The position numbers were made by a program, and so were the translations under genes. From contig NZ_CP108569.1 of NCBI RefSeq assembly GCF_036010505.1, forward strand, positions 4,382,001-4,446,000: DNA of 64,000 nt. Reading direction: 5' to 3'. Below are positions 26,460 to 35,670 of the stretch, piece by piece (positions within the stretch are counted from its first letter, which is position 1; each line of letters opens with the position of its first letter). The notes under the pieces were generated by a model. The model worked only from the letters and a program-made list of their open reading frames with translations. It did no database searches and was not told the DNA's origin. The stretch comes from Streptomyces sp. NBC_01197. GTDB lineage: Bacteria; Actinomycetota; Actinomycetes; Streptomycetales; Streptomycetaceae.

Positions 26460-27452
26460 TCATGCGGTGGCCCGTGCCCGGAACGTACGGCGGTAGACCG
26501 TCGGGGGGACCCCCAGCGCCGCCTGCAGGTGCTGGCGCATGGACTGGGCCGTGCCGAAGCCGGCGTCCCTGGCCACCTGGTCGACCGACAGGTCCGAGGA
26601 CTCCAGGAGGTACCGGGCGCGTTCGACCCGCTGCCGGGTGAGCCACTGGCCGGGGCTGATGCCGGCCTCCTCGCGGAAGCGGCGGGTGAAGGTGCGTACG
26701 GACATCGACTCCTGTTCGGCCATGTCCCGCAGCTGGATCGGTTCGTGCAGCCGGGAGAGCGCCCAGGCGCGGGCGGCGGTCGTCGTCGCCGACCGGTCGT
26801 CGGGCAGCGGGCGTTCGATGTACTGGGCCTGGCCGCCGTCCCGGTGCGGCGGCACGACGGTCTTGCGCGCCACGTCGTTGGCCACCGCCGTTCCGTGGTC
26901 GCGGCGCACGATGTGCAGGCAGAGGTCGATGCCCGCCGCCACGCCCGCCGATGTCAGGATGTCGCCGTCGTCGATGAACAGCACGTCCGGGTCGACCAGG
27001 ACCGCGGGGAACAGCTGCTGGAAGTGCGCGGCGGACGACCAGTGCGTGGTGGCGGGACGCCCGTCCAGATATCCGGCGGCGGCGAGTACGTAGCCGCCGG
27101 TGCAGATGGAGACGAGCCGGGTGCCGGGCCGGATCCGGGCCAGCGCGCAGGCCAGTTCGTCCGTCAGCCTGCCCTCCTCGTGCACCGGGCCCAGTTCGTA
27201 CGAGGCGGGGATGATGACGGTGTCGGCGGTGGCCAGTTCCTCCGGGCCGTACTCGGCGAGTATCGAGAAGTCGGCGTCCGTACGGACCGGGCCCGGCGGG
27301 CGCACCGAGCAGGTCACCACCTCGTACAGCGGGCGGCCCGCAGGGTCGCGGGGGCGGCTGAAGATGCGGTGCGGAATGCCGAGTTCGAAGGGGAGCAGCC
27401 CGTCCAGGGCAAGCACGACGACGCGGTGCGGACGCGGATTCGGGCGGGGCAC
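26460..27452 (-). CDS. GlxA-family transcriptional regulator (DJ-1/PfpI plus AraC HTH)
   Basis: A 330-residue regulator. Residues 10-190 form a DJ-1/PfpI-type domain (VVVLALDGLLPFELGIPHRI), with a cysteine in the nucleophile-elbow position SICTGGYVLAAAGY near 117. Residues 225-325 form an AraC-type double helix-turn-helix (QESMSVRTFTRRFREEAGI, DQVARDAGFGTAQSMRQHL). It probably senses a small metabolite and activates a target, perhaps the divergent MFS gene at 27606. ATG 27452 is chosen because the domain begins there. Confidence 0.93.
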   Translation of the reverse strand: MPRPNPRPHRVVVLALDGLLPFELGIPHRIFSRPRDPAGRPLYEVVTCSVRPPGPVRTDADFSILAEYGPEELATADTVIIPASYELGPVHEEGRLTDELACALARIRPGTRLVSICTGGYVLAAAGYLDGRPATTHWSSAAHFQQLFPAVLVDPDVLFIDDGDILTSAGVAAGIDLCLHIVRRDHGTAVANDVARKTVVPPHRDGGQAQYIERPLPDDRSATTTAARAWALSRLHEPIQLRDMAEQESMSVRTFTRRFREEAGISPGQWLTRQRVERARYLLESSDLSVDQVARDAGFGTAQSMRQHLQAALGVPPTVYRRTFRARATA

Positions 27453-27605
27453 GGGGGTCCTCCCTGGGACGGAGCGGGCGGCTGGCCGGCACTGGCACCG
27501 GCACCGGCTCTGGCTTCCTGGGCTCTCCAGGCCATGGCCCGATCGTAGCGAAGGCTGTCCATCGGGCCACTCGTACGGCCGGTCCCGCCCGGCGATGCTG
27601 GCGGC

Positions 27606-28982
27606 GTGACCCAGACATCGGAACCATCCGTCCCGCAGCCCGTGCGGCAGGAGGAACAGCGCCAGGAGCAGGAGCTGTTGACCTCATCGCCGCCCGGCGG
27701 GCGCCGGCCGCGCCTGCACCGCGCCTGGTTCGTGGCCGCGGTCACCTTTGTGACGATCATCGGCGCCGCGGCCTTCGCCTCGCTGCCGGGGCTGCTGATC
27801 GACCCGCTGCACGAGGAGTTCCACTGGTCGCGCGCCACCATCGGCCTCGCGATATCGGTGAACCTCGCGCTGTACGGGCTGACTGCGCCGTTCGCGGCGG
27901 CGCTGATGGACCGCTTCGGGATCCGCCGTGTGGTGGCCGTCGCTCTCACCGTCATCTCGGTGGGTTCGGTGCTGACGGTGTGGATGACCACCGCGTGGCA
28001 ACTAGTCCTCTACTGGGGCGTGCTGGTCGGCATGGGCAGCGGATCGATGGCGCTGGCCTTCGCGGCGACGGTGACCAACCGCTGGTTCGTCGCCAAGCGG
28101 GGGCTGGTCACCGGCGTCCTCACGGCGGCGGGCGCCTCCGGCCAGCTGGTCTTCCTGCCGGTCCTCTCCTGGCTGGTCGTGCACCACGGCTGGCGCCCCG
28201 CGGCGATCACCGTGGCACTCGCCGCGCCGGCCGTGGTGCCGCTGGTGTGGCTGCTGCTGCGTGACCATCCGGCGGACGTGGGCCAGTCTGCCTACGGGGC
28301 AACGGAGTTCGTACCGAAGCCGCCGCCGCGTACCGGCGCGGCCAGGCGGGCGGTCGGGGTGCTCACCAGGGCTGCCAGGACCGGCCCGTTCTGGCTGCTC
28401 GCCGGGACGTTCGCGATCTGCGGGGCGTCCACCAACGGCCTGGTGAAGACGCACTTCGTCCCGGCGGAGCACGACCACGGGATGCCGGTGACGGCCGCCG
28501 CGTCGCTGCTCGCGGTGATCGGGGTCTTCGACATCGTGGGCACGATCGCGTCCGGCTGGTTCACGGACCGCTTCGAGCCCCGCCGCCTGCTGGCGGTCTA
28601 CTACGCGCTGCGCGGAATCTCACTGCTCTTCCTGCCGATGCTGCTCGCGCCGTCCGTGCACCCGCCGATGGTCCTGTTCATCGTCTTCTACGGCTTGGAC
28701 TGGGTCGCCACGGTGCCCCCGACGATCGCCCTGTGCCGCGAGCACTACGGCGAGGACAGCGCGATCGTCTTCGGCTGGGTACTCGCCTCCCACCAGGTGG
28801 GCGCGGCCCTGGTCGCGTACCTGGGCGGCGTGGTGCGGGACGTCTTCGGCTCGTACGACGTGATCTGGTACGCGTCGGGCGCGATGTGCGCGGCGGCGGC
28901 GCTGATGGCCCTGGTGCTGAGGCCCCGGGCGGCGGGATCGGCGGGGGTGGCCGGGGTCGTCGTTCAGGGGGTCAGGCCGTGA
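27606..28982 (+). CDS. MFS transporter
   Basis: A 458-residue membrane transporter with about 12 hydrophobic segments after a polar 45-residue N-terminus. It resembles monocarboxylate/oxalate-formate-type MFS carriers (FVTIIGAAAFASLPGLL, VLVGMGSGSMALAFAATV). Conserved loop motifs are LMDRFGIRRV and GWFTDRFEPRR. It is divergent from the GlxA-type regulator, which may control it. The 3' end overlaps that of the flavin reductase gene by 11 bases on the other strand. The GTG start is supported by position only. Confidence 0.85.
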   Translation: MTQTSEPSVPQPVRQEEQRQEQELLTSSPPGGRRPRLHRAWFVAAVTFVTIIGAAAFASLPGLLIDPLHEEFHWSRATIGLAISVNLALYGLTAPFAAALMDRFGIRRVVAVALTVISVGSVLTVWMTTAWQLVLYWGVLVGMGSGSMALAFAATVTNRWFVAKRGLVTGVLTAAGASGQLVFLPVLSWLVVHHGWRPAAITVALAAPAVVPLVWLLLRDHPADVGQSAYGATEFVPKPPPRTGAARRAVGVLTRAARTGPFWLLAGTFAICGASTNGLVKTHFVPAEHDHGMPVTAAASLLAVIGVFDIVGTIASGWFTDRFEPRRLLAVYYALRGISLLFLPMLLAPSVHPPMVLFIVFYGLDWVATVPPTIALCREHYGEDSAIVFGWVLASHQVGAALVAYLGGVVRDVFGSYDVIWYASGAMCAAAALMALVLRPRAAGSAGVAGVVVQGVRP

Positions 28983-29583
28983 AGCGGCCGAAGGCTCCAC
29001 GGTGGAACAGCAGCGGTTCACCCTCGGTCGCGCCGCCCAGGGTCTCCACCCGGCCGACCACGATCAGATGGTCGCCGCCGGTGTGCACGGCGTGGATGCG
29101 GCAGTCGATCCACGCGGGTACGCCGGTGAGCAGCGGCGAGCCTGTAGCGGGGGCCGGCTCGTGGGCCACCCCGGAGAACTTGTCGGCGCCGCTCACCGCG
29201 AAGGCGCGGCACAGCCCGCCCTGATCCGCGCCGAGTATGTTGACGCAGAAGGACCCGGCTTGGGCGATGCGCGGCCAGGTTGTCGACGTACGGGCCACCA
29301 TGAAGGCGACCAGCGGCGGGTCCAGTGAGAGCGACGCGAAGGACTGGCAGGCGAAGCCGGCCGGGCCCTCGTCGTCGTGCGCGGTGATGACGGTGACGCC
29401 GCTGGCGAAGTGGCCGAGTACCCGGCGGAACTCCCCCGGGTCGACCGGCATCCGTTCGTCGTCGGCCACCGCCCGAAGGTCCGGGCGCGGGAGTGGGTCG
29501 ACCGGCCCGGTGGCCGTCGGGGCGCCTACCGACCTGAGGTATCGGACGGCGGTGGCCGCCATCCCTGCGTGTCCCATCACCAT
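28972..29583 (-). CDS. Flavin reductase, HsaB-like
   Basis: Supplies reduced flavin to a two-component monooxygenase. The core from about residue 45 (MPVDPGEFRRVLGHFASGVT, FACQSFASLSLDPPLVAF, SFCVNILGADQ, HTGGDHLIVVGRV) is close to HsaB, the reductase of the steroid-ring hydroxylase HsaAB. The oxygenase is not adjacent; the flavin monooxygenase at 35671 or a gene elsewhere could be the partner. The upstream start at 29583 is listed because a CTGAC-N5-GTCAG site lies directly in front of it. ATG 29451 would give only the conserved domain. Confidence 0.85.
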   Translation of the reverse strand: MVMGHAGMAATAVRYLRSVGAPTATGPVDPLPRPDLRAVADDERMPVDPGEFRRVLGHFASGVTVITAHDDEGPAGFACQSFASLSLDPPLVAFMVARTSTTWPRIAQAGSFCVNILGADQGGLCRAFAVSGADKFSGVAHEPAPATGSPLLTGVPAWIDCRIHAVHTGGDHLIVVGRVETLGGATEGEPLLFHRGAFGRFTA

Positions 29584-29593
29584 TCCATTGAAG

Positions 29594-29608
29594 CTGACGG
29601 GGCGTCAG
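29594..29608. promoter_or_regulatory. Palindromic operator CTGACGGGGCGTCAG
   Basis: Exact match to CTGAC-N5-GTCAG, 11 bases upstream of the flavin reductase start. The rest of the 281-base interval to the divergent epimerase gene shows no other feature. Confidence 0.75.
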
Positions 29609-29864
29609 GTGGGAAGGGGTCGCGACGGCCCGCTCCGCCGGGTGGGCGGGACTGCCGTCGGCGTGCTTGCGAGTATGTGTGCCCAATCGCCTCGGTTCAG
29701 GCGTGGGCCGCACGGTCAGGACCTGCGCCGGTACGGCTCTGTGCCGGCACCCTCTGGGCCCCCAACCGCCCTCGTAATCGCACGCGTTCATGGGCGGCGC
29801 AACCTCTTTGGCTTTCGGCAGACTCCGGTTCCGCGTCGGTTCCGGCAGACGCAGACTCGGCTGC

Positions 29865-30890
29865 ATGAAACTTCTGGTGATCGGTGGATCGGTATTCCTC
29901 GGACGCGCATTCGTCCGAGAAGCGCTCCGGCGCGGCTGGGAGGTGACCACGTTCAACCGTGGCAAGACCCACGCCGATCTGGAGGGGGTCCAGGTCGTGC
30001 GCGGTGACCGGGAGCACGAGGAGGATCTGGCGCGGCTCGTCGAGGCCGGCCCCTGGGACGCGATCGTGGACGTCTGTGGCTATGTCCCCCGCGTGGTCGG
30101 GGCCTCGGTCGCGGCGCTGGCCGAATCCGCGCCGACGTATCTGTTCATCTCCTCCATCAATGCCCGCCCCGGCTGGCCCGCCGAACCAGTGGACGAGAGC
30201 TCGTCCCGCCACGACGGCAATCCGGACGCAGGCCCGGACGACGGCGATTACGGCAAGCTCAAGGCCGGCTGCGAGATGGTTGTCGAGCAGCGCTTCCCGG
30301 GCCGCACGTTGATCCTTGAACCCGGCTTGATCATCGGTCCGCACGATCGCGCCCGCCGCCTCACCTGGTGGCTGCGCCGTGCCGCCCAAGGCGGCCGTAT
30401 GGTTGCGCCGGGCGCGCCCGACCGCGAGATGCAGCTGATCGACGTCCGCGACATCGCGATCTTCGGCTTGGACCGGATCGAGGCCGAGGACAGCGGAATG
30501 TACATGGTCAGCGGCACGGCCGCGAACGCTACCTGGGGCGAGTTCCTGGGCGCCTGCTCCGCCGCGACCGGCGACAAGGCGGAGCTGGTGTGGGTGGACG
30601 AGGAAATCCTCACCGGGCATGAGATCACCGTCTGGACGGAACTGCCGTTGTGGGCCCCGCTGGAAGGGGAGACGGCCGCGGTCTGGAAGCCCAGCTCGGC
30701 CAAGGCCATCGCCGCGGGCCTGCACTGCCGCCCCGTCAACGAGTCCATCCACTCCACCGCTGCCTGGCTGTTCGGCCCCGGTGGGCTCGATGAGGCGTTC
30801 GGCGAGGACCGCACCGGCCGGGAGGCCAAGGGCATCACGCCTGAGCGCGAGCAGACCCTGCTCGCGGCGGCGGATGCCCGGGCCGACTGA
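29865..30890 (+). CDS. NAD-dependent epimerase/dehydratase-family protein
   Basis: A 341-residue extended-SDR protein. The N-terminal Rossmann motif VIGGSVFLGRAFVREAL (residues 5-21) binds NAD(P). VDVCGYVPRVV and LFISSINARPGW follow, where the serine of the active site sits. The usual YxxxK is represented by DYGKLKAGCE near residue 127. It lacks the sugar-binding hallmarks of well-known epimerases and resembles reductase-like members. No ribosome-binding site is obvious before ATG 29865, and the frame remains open upstream. The function in the pathway is unknown. Confidence 0.8.
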   Translation: MKLLVIGGSVFLGRAFVREALRRGWEVTTFNRGKTHADLEGVQVVRGDREHEEDLARLVEAGPWDAIVDVCGYVPRVVGASVAALAESAPTYLFISSINARPGWPAEPVDESSSRHDGNPDAGPDDGDYGKLKAGCEMVVEQRFPGRTLILEPGLIIGPHDRARRLTWWLRRAAQGGRMVAPGAPDREMQLIDVRDIAIFGLDRIEAEDSGMYMVSGTAANATWGEFLGACSAATGDKAELVWVDEEILTGHEITVWTELPLWAPLEGETAAVWKPSSAKAIAAGLHCRPVNESIHSTAAWLFGPGGLDEAFGEDRTGREAKGITPEREQTLLAAADARAD

Positions 30891-30892
30891 GA

Positions 30893-30944
30893 CCTACCGC
30901 CCCCGCCTACCGCCCCCGCCTACCGCCCCCGCCTACCGCCCCCG
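30893..30944. repeat. 13-bp tandem repeat, four copies, reaching into the hydratase stop
   Basis: The unit CCTACCGCCCCCG occurs four times without interruption. The last copy contains the stop codon and last two codons of the enoyl-CoA hydratase gene on the minus strand. It occupies the whole 42-base convergent gap with the epimerase gene. The period is not a multiple of three. Confidence 0.9.
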
Positions 30945-31748
30945 GTACTGCGGTGTCCGGCGTTCGACGAAGGCCGCTACGCCCTCGTTCGCGTCGGCCG
31001 TTGTCATGTTGATCTCCTGGGCGGCGGCCTCGGCCGCGAAGGCCATGGTGCGGTCCGACTCCAGGGATGCGTTCACCAGTTGCTTGGTGAGGGCCAGGGC
31101 GCGGGTGGGTCCCTGGGCCAGCCGGGCGGCCCACTCGTGGGCCGTCTTCAGCAGGTCCTCGTCCGGGACCACCCGGTTCACCAGGCCGATGCGTTCGGCA
31201 TCCGCCGCCGGGAGCGCGTCGCCGAAGAACATCAGCTCCTTGGCGCGGTGCGGGCCGATCAGGCGGGGCAGCAGATACGCGCCGCCGCCGTCGGGGACGA
31301 GGCCGCGGCGGGCGAAGATCTCGATGAACCTGGCCGATTCCGCGGCCAGTACGAGGTCGCAGGCGAGGGCGAGTTGTGCGCCCAGGCCGGCCGCGGTGCC
31401 GTTGACTGCGGCGATCACGGGTTTCTCGCAGTCCAGAACGGCCGCGATGAGGCGCTGCGCGCCGAGCCGGATCGTGCGGGCCACGTCGCCCGTGACGCGT
31501 TCGGCCGGGGCCTGCGGGCCGCCGCCCCGGAGGTCGGCGCCCGCGCAGAAGCCGCGGCCGGTGGCGGTGAGGACGACCGCGCGGATGCCGGGGTCGGCCG
31601 ATGCGGTGGCCAGAAGGCCGATGACCTGTTCTCGCTGGGCCCAGGTGAGGGCGTTCATCGCGGCCGGGCGGTTGAGGGTGATCGTCGAGACGCCGTCGGT
31701 CGTGGTGTGGAGGATCTCTTCTTCCTCGGGCGAAGTGGTCACGGGCAT
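30933..31748 (-). CDS. Enoyl-CoA hydratase/isomerase
   Basis: Crotonase-fold enzyme of 271 residues acting on unsaturated acyl-CoA. The oxyanion-hole segments are GRGFCAGADLRG (near residue 66) and NGTAAGLGAQLALACDL (near 115). GPDGGG-type residues appear as GLVPDGGGAYLLPRL. The usual glutamates at the hydratase active site are not obvious (IFARRGLVPDG), so isomerase or other crotonase chemistry is possible. It lies 65 bases after the ADP-forming ligase and is probably in the same transcript. Its last codons are in the 13-bp repeat. Confidence 0.92.
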   Translation of the reverse strand: MPVTTSPEEEEILHTTTDGVSTITLNRPAAMNALTWAQREQVIGLLATASADPGIRAVVLTATGRGFCAGADLRGGGPQAPAERVTGDVARTIRLGAQRLIAAVLDCEKPVIAAVNGTAAGLGAQLALACDLVLAAESARFIEIFARRGLVPDGGGAYLLPRLIGPHRAKELMFFGDALPAADAERIGLVNRVVPDEDLLKTAHEWAARLAQGPTRALALTKQLVNASLESDRTMAFAAEAAAQEINMTTADANEGVAAFVERRTPQYRGR

Positions 31749-31813
31749 GCCTTTCGGGGGGAGGGATCGATGGGGGTGGAGCCCCCCGGGGTTCGCAGGG
31801 CAGCCGGCACCCC

Positions 31814-34039
31814 TCAGCGGCAGACCGCCAGCGCGTCCAGCGCCACCGCGCCCTGACCCCGCCCCAGAACCATCAGCGGGTTGACATCGAGCTCCGCCAG
31901 CTGGTCGCCCAGTTCCAGGGCCATCCGCTGGATCCGCAGCACCACCTCCACCAGCGCGTCCACATCCGCCGGCGGCGCGCCCCTGACTCCGCCCTCCAGC
32001 AGGGCGTGGCCACGGAGTTCGGCCAGCATCGCGCGGGCCTGGTCCTCGCCGAAGGGCGGTACGCGTACGGCCGTATCGGCCAGGAGTTCCACCAGTACCC
32101 CGCCGAGCCCCACCGTCACCGTCGGGCCGAAGAGCGCGTCGGTGGTGACGCCGACGACCATCTCCACACCCCGTTCCACCATCTGGCAGACCAGGATGCC
32201 GTCCAGGTCGACCGACTCGTAACGGGCGATGTCGGTCAGCTCCCGGTACGCGTCCCGGACCTGGCTGGCCGACGTCAGGCCGACCTTCACCAGGCCCAGT
32301 TCGGTCTTGTGCCCGAGCTGCGCGCCGGATGCCTTCATGACGACCGGGTAGCCGACCTGCCCCGCCGCCCGGACCGCCGCTGCCGCGCTGGTCACCAGCT
32401 GCTCGCGCGGAACGCGGATGCCGTACGCCCGCAGCAGCTGCTTCGCCGCGTGCTCGCTCAGCTGCTGGTGCGGGCGCATCAGTGCCTGGGCCTTGCGGAA
32501 CGAAGGCGACGGGGTGCGGGGGGCCTCGTCGAAGGGGGAGCGGTAACCGTTGGTGAAGCGGTGGTGGTCAAGGTACGCCTTGACCGCCGTGACGCAGTTG
32601 CCGAACGTACGGAAGGTGGCCACCCGCGAAGAGCCGAGCAGCGTCGTGCGGTACGCCTCCTCCGTGCCCACCGGCGAGCCCCACACCACGCACACCAGCT
32701 TGTCCGTGGTCTCCGCCGCGTCCACCAGGTCCTGGGCCAGCTTGTCGCTCATCGGCGGGAAGGGACCGGTGATCGGACAGATCAGGACCCCCACACCGGG
32801 GTCCGCCAGAATCGCGTCGATGATCTTGCGGCCGCGCCAGTCGCCGACCGGGTGGCCGCCGTTGTCGACGGGGTTCGCGACGTTCAGGTACTCCGGTATC
32901 CAGGTGTGCAGTTCGGCCTGTTTCGCCTCGGAGAGGACGGGCAGCCCGATCCCGGCCGCCGTCGCGAGGTCCGCGAAGTGCGCCCCCGTACCACCGGAGA
33001 TCGAGTACACCACCACGCCATCGGCCTGCGGTTTCCGCGCGCGGGCCAGCAGGGCCGAGGTGTCCTGGAGTTCGTCCAGGCCGTTCACCCGGATCACCCC
33101 GTACTGCCGCATGGCCGCGTCGACCACCCGGTCGGCGCCGGTGAGCTTCCCGGTGTGCGAGGCGGCGGACCTGGCCCCCGTCTCCGTACGGCCCACCTTC
33201 ACCGCCACGACCGGCACCCCGGCCCGCGCCGCACGGTCCGCTGCGAGCAGGAAGGAACGGCCGTCCCTGAGGCCCTCGACATAGCAGGCGATCGCGCCGA
33301 CCTCGGGGCGCTCGGCGAAGTACGAGATGAAGTCGGAGGTCTCCAGGTCGGCCTCGTTGCCCGTGGGGGCCCAGTGCGAGAGCCGGATGCCCAGTTCCTG
33401 CATGGCGAAGACCGGTCGGCCCTGGTGGCCGGACTGGGTGATCAGGGCGACCGCCGGGCCCTCCAGGTCGTCGCGGAACTTCTCGAAGGCGTTCAGGTTG
33501 GTGTTGGGGCCGAGCATCCGAAGCCCGGAGCGTTCGACCGCTGCCGTCAGCCGGGTCTGGGCGTCCGCGCCCTGCTCGCCGGTCTCGGCGAAGCCCGAGG
33601 CGAAGGCCACCGCGAACTTGACCTTGGCGTCGGCGAGTTGGGGGATCAGCGGCAACGGGTCCGCGACCAGGAGTACGGCGAGGTCGACCGGTTCCGGCAG
33701 GTCGGCCACGGTGGGGGAGCAGGGGACGCCGAAGACGGCCGTACGGGTCGGATGCACCGGGTGGAGGGTCGCTCCGACCCGCTCCGACCAGGCGATCAGC
33801 TGGCGGGTGATCCCGGTGTTCGGGCGGCCCTCGGCGTCGGACGCGCCGATGACGGCCACCGAGCCGGGCCGGAAGAACCGGTCGAGGTCCGGTACGGAGG
33901 AGTACACCGGGCGTCCGCTGACGTCCAGGTCGCCTTCCGCTGCCGCTGTTCCGTGAACGGCGGCGGGTGGCTGCTCCCCGCAGGCCACCACGCGCGCATG
34001 GAAGTCGGTGGTGAGGGTGCCGTGAGTCGATCCAAGCAT
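31814..34039 (-). CDS. ADP-forming acyl-CoA ligase (fused alpha-beta acetyl-CoA synthetase type)
   Basis: A 741-residue enzyme making acyl-CoA from acid, CoA and ATP through acyl phosphate, or working in reverse. Order of domains: CoA-binding (FRPGSVAVIGASDAEGRPNTG, residue 55), two succinyl-CoA-ligase flavodoxin-like domains (ALITQSGHQGRPVFAM; SISGGTGAHFADLA), and ATP-grasp at the C-terminus (RAYGIRVPREQLVTS, PVVMKASGAQLGHKTELG). The histidine in SAASHTGKLTGAD is a candidate phosphohistidine. Two palindromic operators lie 36-74 bases upstream. It is cotranscribed with the enoyl-CoA hydratase. Confidence 0.92.
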   Translation of the reverse strand: MLGSTHGTLTTDFHARVVACGEQPPAAVHGTAAAEGDLDVSGRPVYSSVPDLDRFFRPGSVAVIGASDAEGRPNTGITRQLIAWSERVGATLHPVHPTRTAVFGVPCSPTVADLPEPVDLAVLLVADPLPLIPQLADAKVKFAVAFASGFAETGEQGADAQTRLTAAVERSGLRMLGPNTNLNAFEKFRDDLEGPAVALITQSGHQGRPVFAMQELGIRLSHWAPTGNEADLETSDFISYFAERPEVGAIACYVEGLRDGRSFLLAADRAARAGVPVVAVKVGRTETGARSAASHTGKLTGADRVVDAAMRQYGVIRVNGLDELQDTSALLARARKPQADGVVVYSISGGTGAHFADLATAAGIGLPVLSEAKQAELHTWIPEYLNVANPVDNGGHPVGDWRGRKIIDAILADPGVGVLICPITGPFPPMSDKLAQDLVDAAETTDKLVCVVWGSPVGTEEAYRTTLLGSSRVATFRTFGNCVTAVKAYLDHHRFTNGYRSPFDEAPRTPSPSFRKAQALMRPHQQLSEHAAKQLLRAYGIRVPREQLVTSAAAAVRAAGQVGYPVVMKASGAQLGHKTELGLVKVGLTSASQVRDAYRELTDIARYESVDLDGILVCQMVERGVEMVVGVTTDALFGPTVTVGLGGVLVELLADTAVRVPPFGEDQARAMLAELRGHALLEGGVRGAPPADVDALVEVVLRIQRMALELGDQLAELDVNPLMVLGRGQGAVALDALAVCR

Positions 34040-34074
34040 CGTTTCCGCCCGCTCCTGCTCGATGGCCGAAGTGC

Positions 34075-34089
34075 CTGACTGCCAGTCAG
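34075..34089. promoter_or_regulatory. Palindromic operator CTGACTGCCAGTCAG
   Basis: Exact CTGAC-N5-GTCAG palindrome 36 bases upstream of the ADP-forming ligase start. It is paired with the site at 34099, center to center 24 bases. Confidence 0.8.
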
Positions 34090-34098
34090 ATTACTGAA

Positions 34099-34113
34099 CT
34101 GACGGCCCGTCAG
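34099..34113. promoter_or_regulatory. Palindromic operator CTGACGGCCCGTCAG
   Basis: Second exact palindrome in front of the ligase/hydratase operon, with a near-perfectly symmetric core. Tandem placement on roughly the same helix face suggests cooperative dimer binding. Confidence 0.8.
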
Positions 34114-34214
34114 GAACAGTGCTGCAAGCAAATACTCGCGGTAACTCGTGATAGGACGCTTCCCGCTGTGCCACCGGCCGATACCGCGGCATGGCTTCCT
34201 CGGCCGGTTCTCGC

Positions 34215-35588
34215 CTACCCCGCGTCGGCCGTAGTGGTACGCCGGCGACCGCGCAGGGCGTGCAGGCCGGCCGCTGCGGTGCCGACGCAGAGGGCGCCGG
34301 CGCTGAAGCCCAGGGACGTGTGGACGCCGATGGCGGCGCCCAGGAGTCCGACGGTGAAACCGCTGCCCGCGCGCAGCCCGTTGGCGGACATCGCGTACAC
34401 GCCGAGGACCCGGCCACGGTCGGCGGCGGGCGCGATCAGCTGCACGACGGTCTGGCCGATCGACATCGAGGCGAGGTTGGCGACGCCGCCGACCAGCAGC
34501 AGCCCGAGTGCCAGCGGATAGCTGCCGGTCAGGGCGAAGGACAGGCTGGTCAGGCCGTAGACGGCCGTACTGAGGACGGCGGCCGGCACATGCGGTTTGA
34601 CCCACCCGGTGGCCTCCAGCACGATGCCGCCGACGACCCCGCCCGCGCCGTTGGCGAACAGCAGCACCCCGTACGCGGTTCCGGCGCTGCCCGCGCCGAG
34701 GTCATGGGCGAAGATCGGCATCGAGGACTGGAGCGAGGAGCCGACGAAGAAAGAGCCGAGGCCGCCCAGGATGATCATGCTGACCAGAGTGCGGTTCGCG
34801 CCGATCTCCCGCAGCACGCGCACCGATTCCAGCACCCCCACCCGTGGCCTGCTGTGGCGGTCGCGGGTGTGGCCGGTGAACCGGGTGCGGAAGAGGAAGA
34901 GCGTCAGCGGCAGGTAGAAGGCGATGTTGGCGAAAATGCCCGCCGTGGGACCGAGCCCCAGTAGCAGAGCGGACCCGACCACGGGGCCGAAGAGGACGCC
35001 CAGGCTGCGGAAGGTGGCGTTCAGGCGTACGGCGCTGGGCAGTTCGCCCGGGCCGACGAAGTCGTGCAGCATCAGCTGCTCGCCGGGGCCCCACAGCGAC
35101 CCGGCCAGACCGTGCAGGACGAGCAGGACGCACGCCTCCCACATGTGCAGCGAGTGGGTCAGGAACAGCACGCCCCAGGTCGCGGAGACGGCCATGAACA
35201 GGACTTGCGCGGCCTGGATGATGCGGCGGCAGTCGTAGCGGTCCGCCAGCGAGCCGAACCACATCGAGAGCAGCAGGAACGGCACCCAGTGGCTGATGAC
35301 CTGGAAACCGGTCAGGGCCGGGGAGTGGAACGTCTGCCACAGCACCCAGTAGGTGATGACGTGCTCGATGTTGTCGGCCATCATCGCCAGGGCCGCTCCG
35401 AACAGGTACGGGCGACAGTCACGGTTGCGGAGCGCGGCGAACCTCGGGGGCGGCGGGGCCGCGGGCTGCGCCTCGGCGGCCGCGGGTACGGGATGCGCCT
35501 CGGACGGCGGGGCCGCGGGCTGTGCCTCGGTGGGCGCGAGTGCTTCGGCGTCCGCCAGGTGGGTGGGTATGCCGCAGGCTGCGCACAT
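34215..35588 (-). CDS. MFS transporter
   Basis: A 457-residue carrier with about 12 hydrophobic segments from residue 60 (FGAALAMMADNIEHVITYWVL, MWFGSLADRYDCRRIIQAA). Its enterobactin-exporter-like shape suggests export. The N-terminus is a proline/alanine/glutamate repeat (EAQPAAPPSEAHPVP). Start ATG 35588 (MCAACGIP) has AGGAG 8 bases upstream. The frame continues upstream without support. It follows the flavin monooxygenase by 82 bases on the same strand, so it may be cotranscribed and handle that pathway's compound. Confidence 0.88.
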   Translation of the reverse strand: MCAACGIPTHLADAEALAPTEAQPAAPPSEAHPVPAAAEAQPAAPPPPRFAALRNRDCRPYLFGAALAMMADNIEHVITYWVLWQTFHSPALTGFQVISHWVPFLLLSMWFGSLADRYDCRRIIQAAQVLFMAVSATWGVLFLTHSLHMWEACVLLVLHGLAGSLWGPGEQLMLHDFVGPGELPSAVRLNATFRSLGVLFGPVVGSALLLGLGPTAGIFANIAFYLPLTLFLFRTRFTGHTRDRHSRPRVGVLESVRVLREIGANRTLVSMIILGGLGSFFVGSSLQSSMPIFAHDLGAGSAGTAYGVLLFANGAGGVVGGIVLEATGWVKPHVPAAVLSTAVYGLTSLSFALTGSYPLALGLLLVGGVANLASMSIGQTVVQLIAPAADRGRVLGVYAMSANGLRAGSGFTVGLLGAAIGVHTSLGFSAGALCVGTAAAGLHALRGRRRTTTADAG

Positions 35589-35670
35589 CCTCGGTCTCCT
35601 CGTCTTCGCTTCGGGTGGCGTTCGGACGGAGGCCTTCCCCCGGCTCGCGCACCCGCTCACCCTGGATCCT

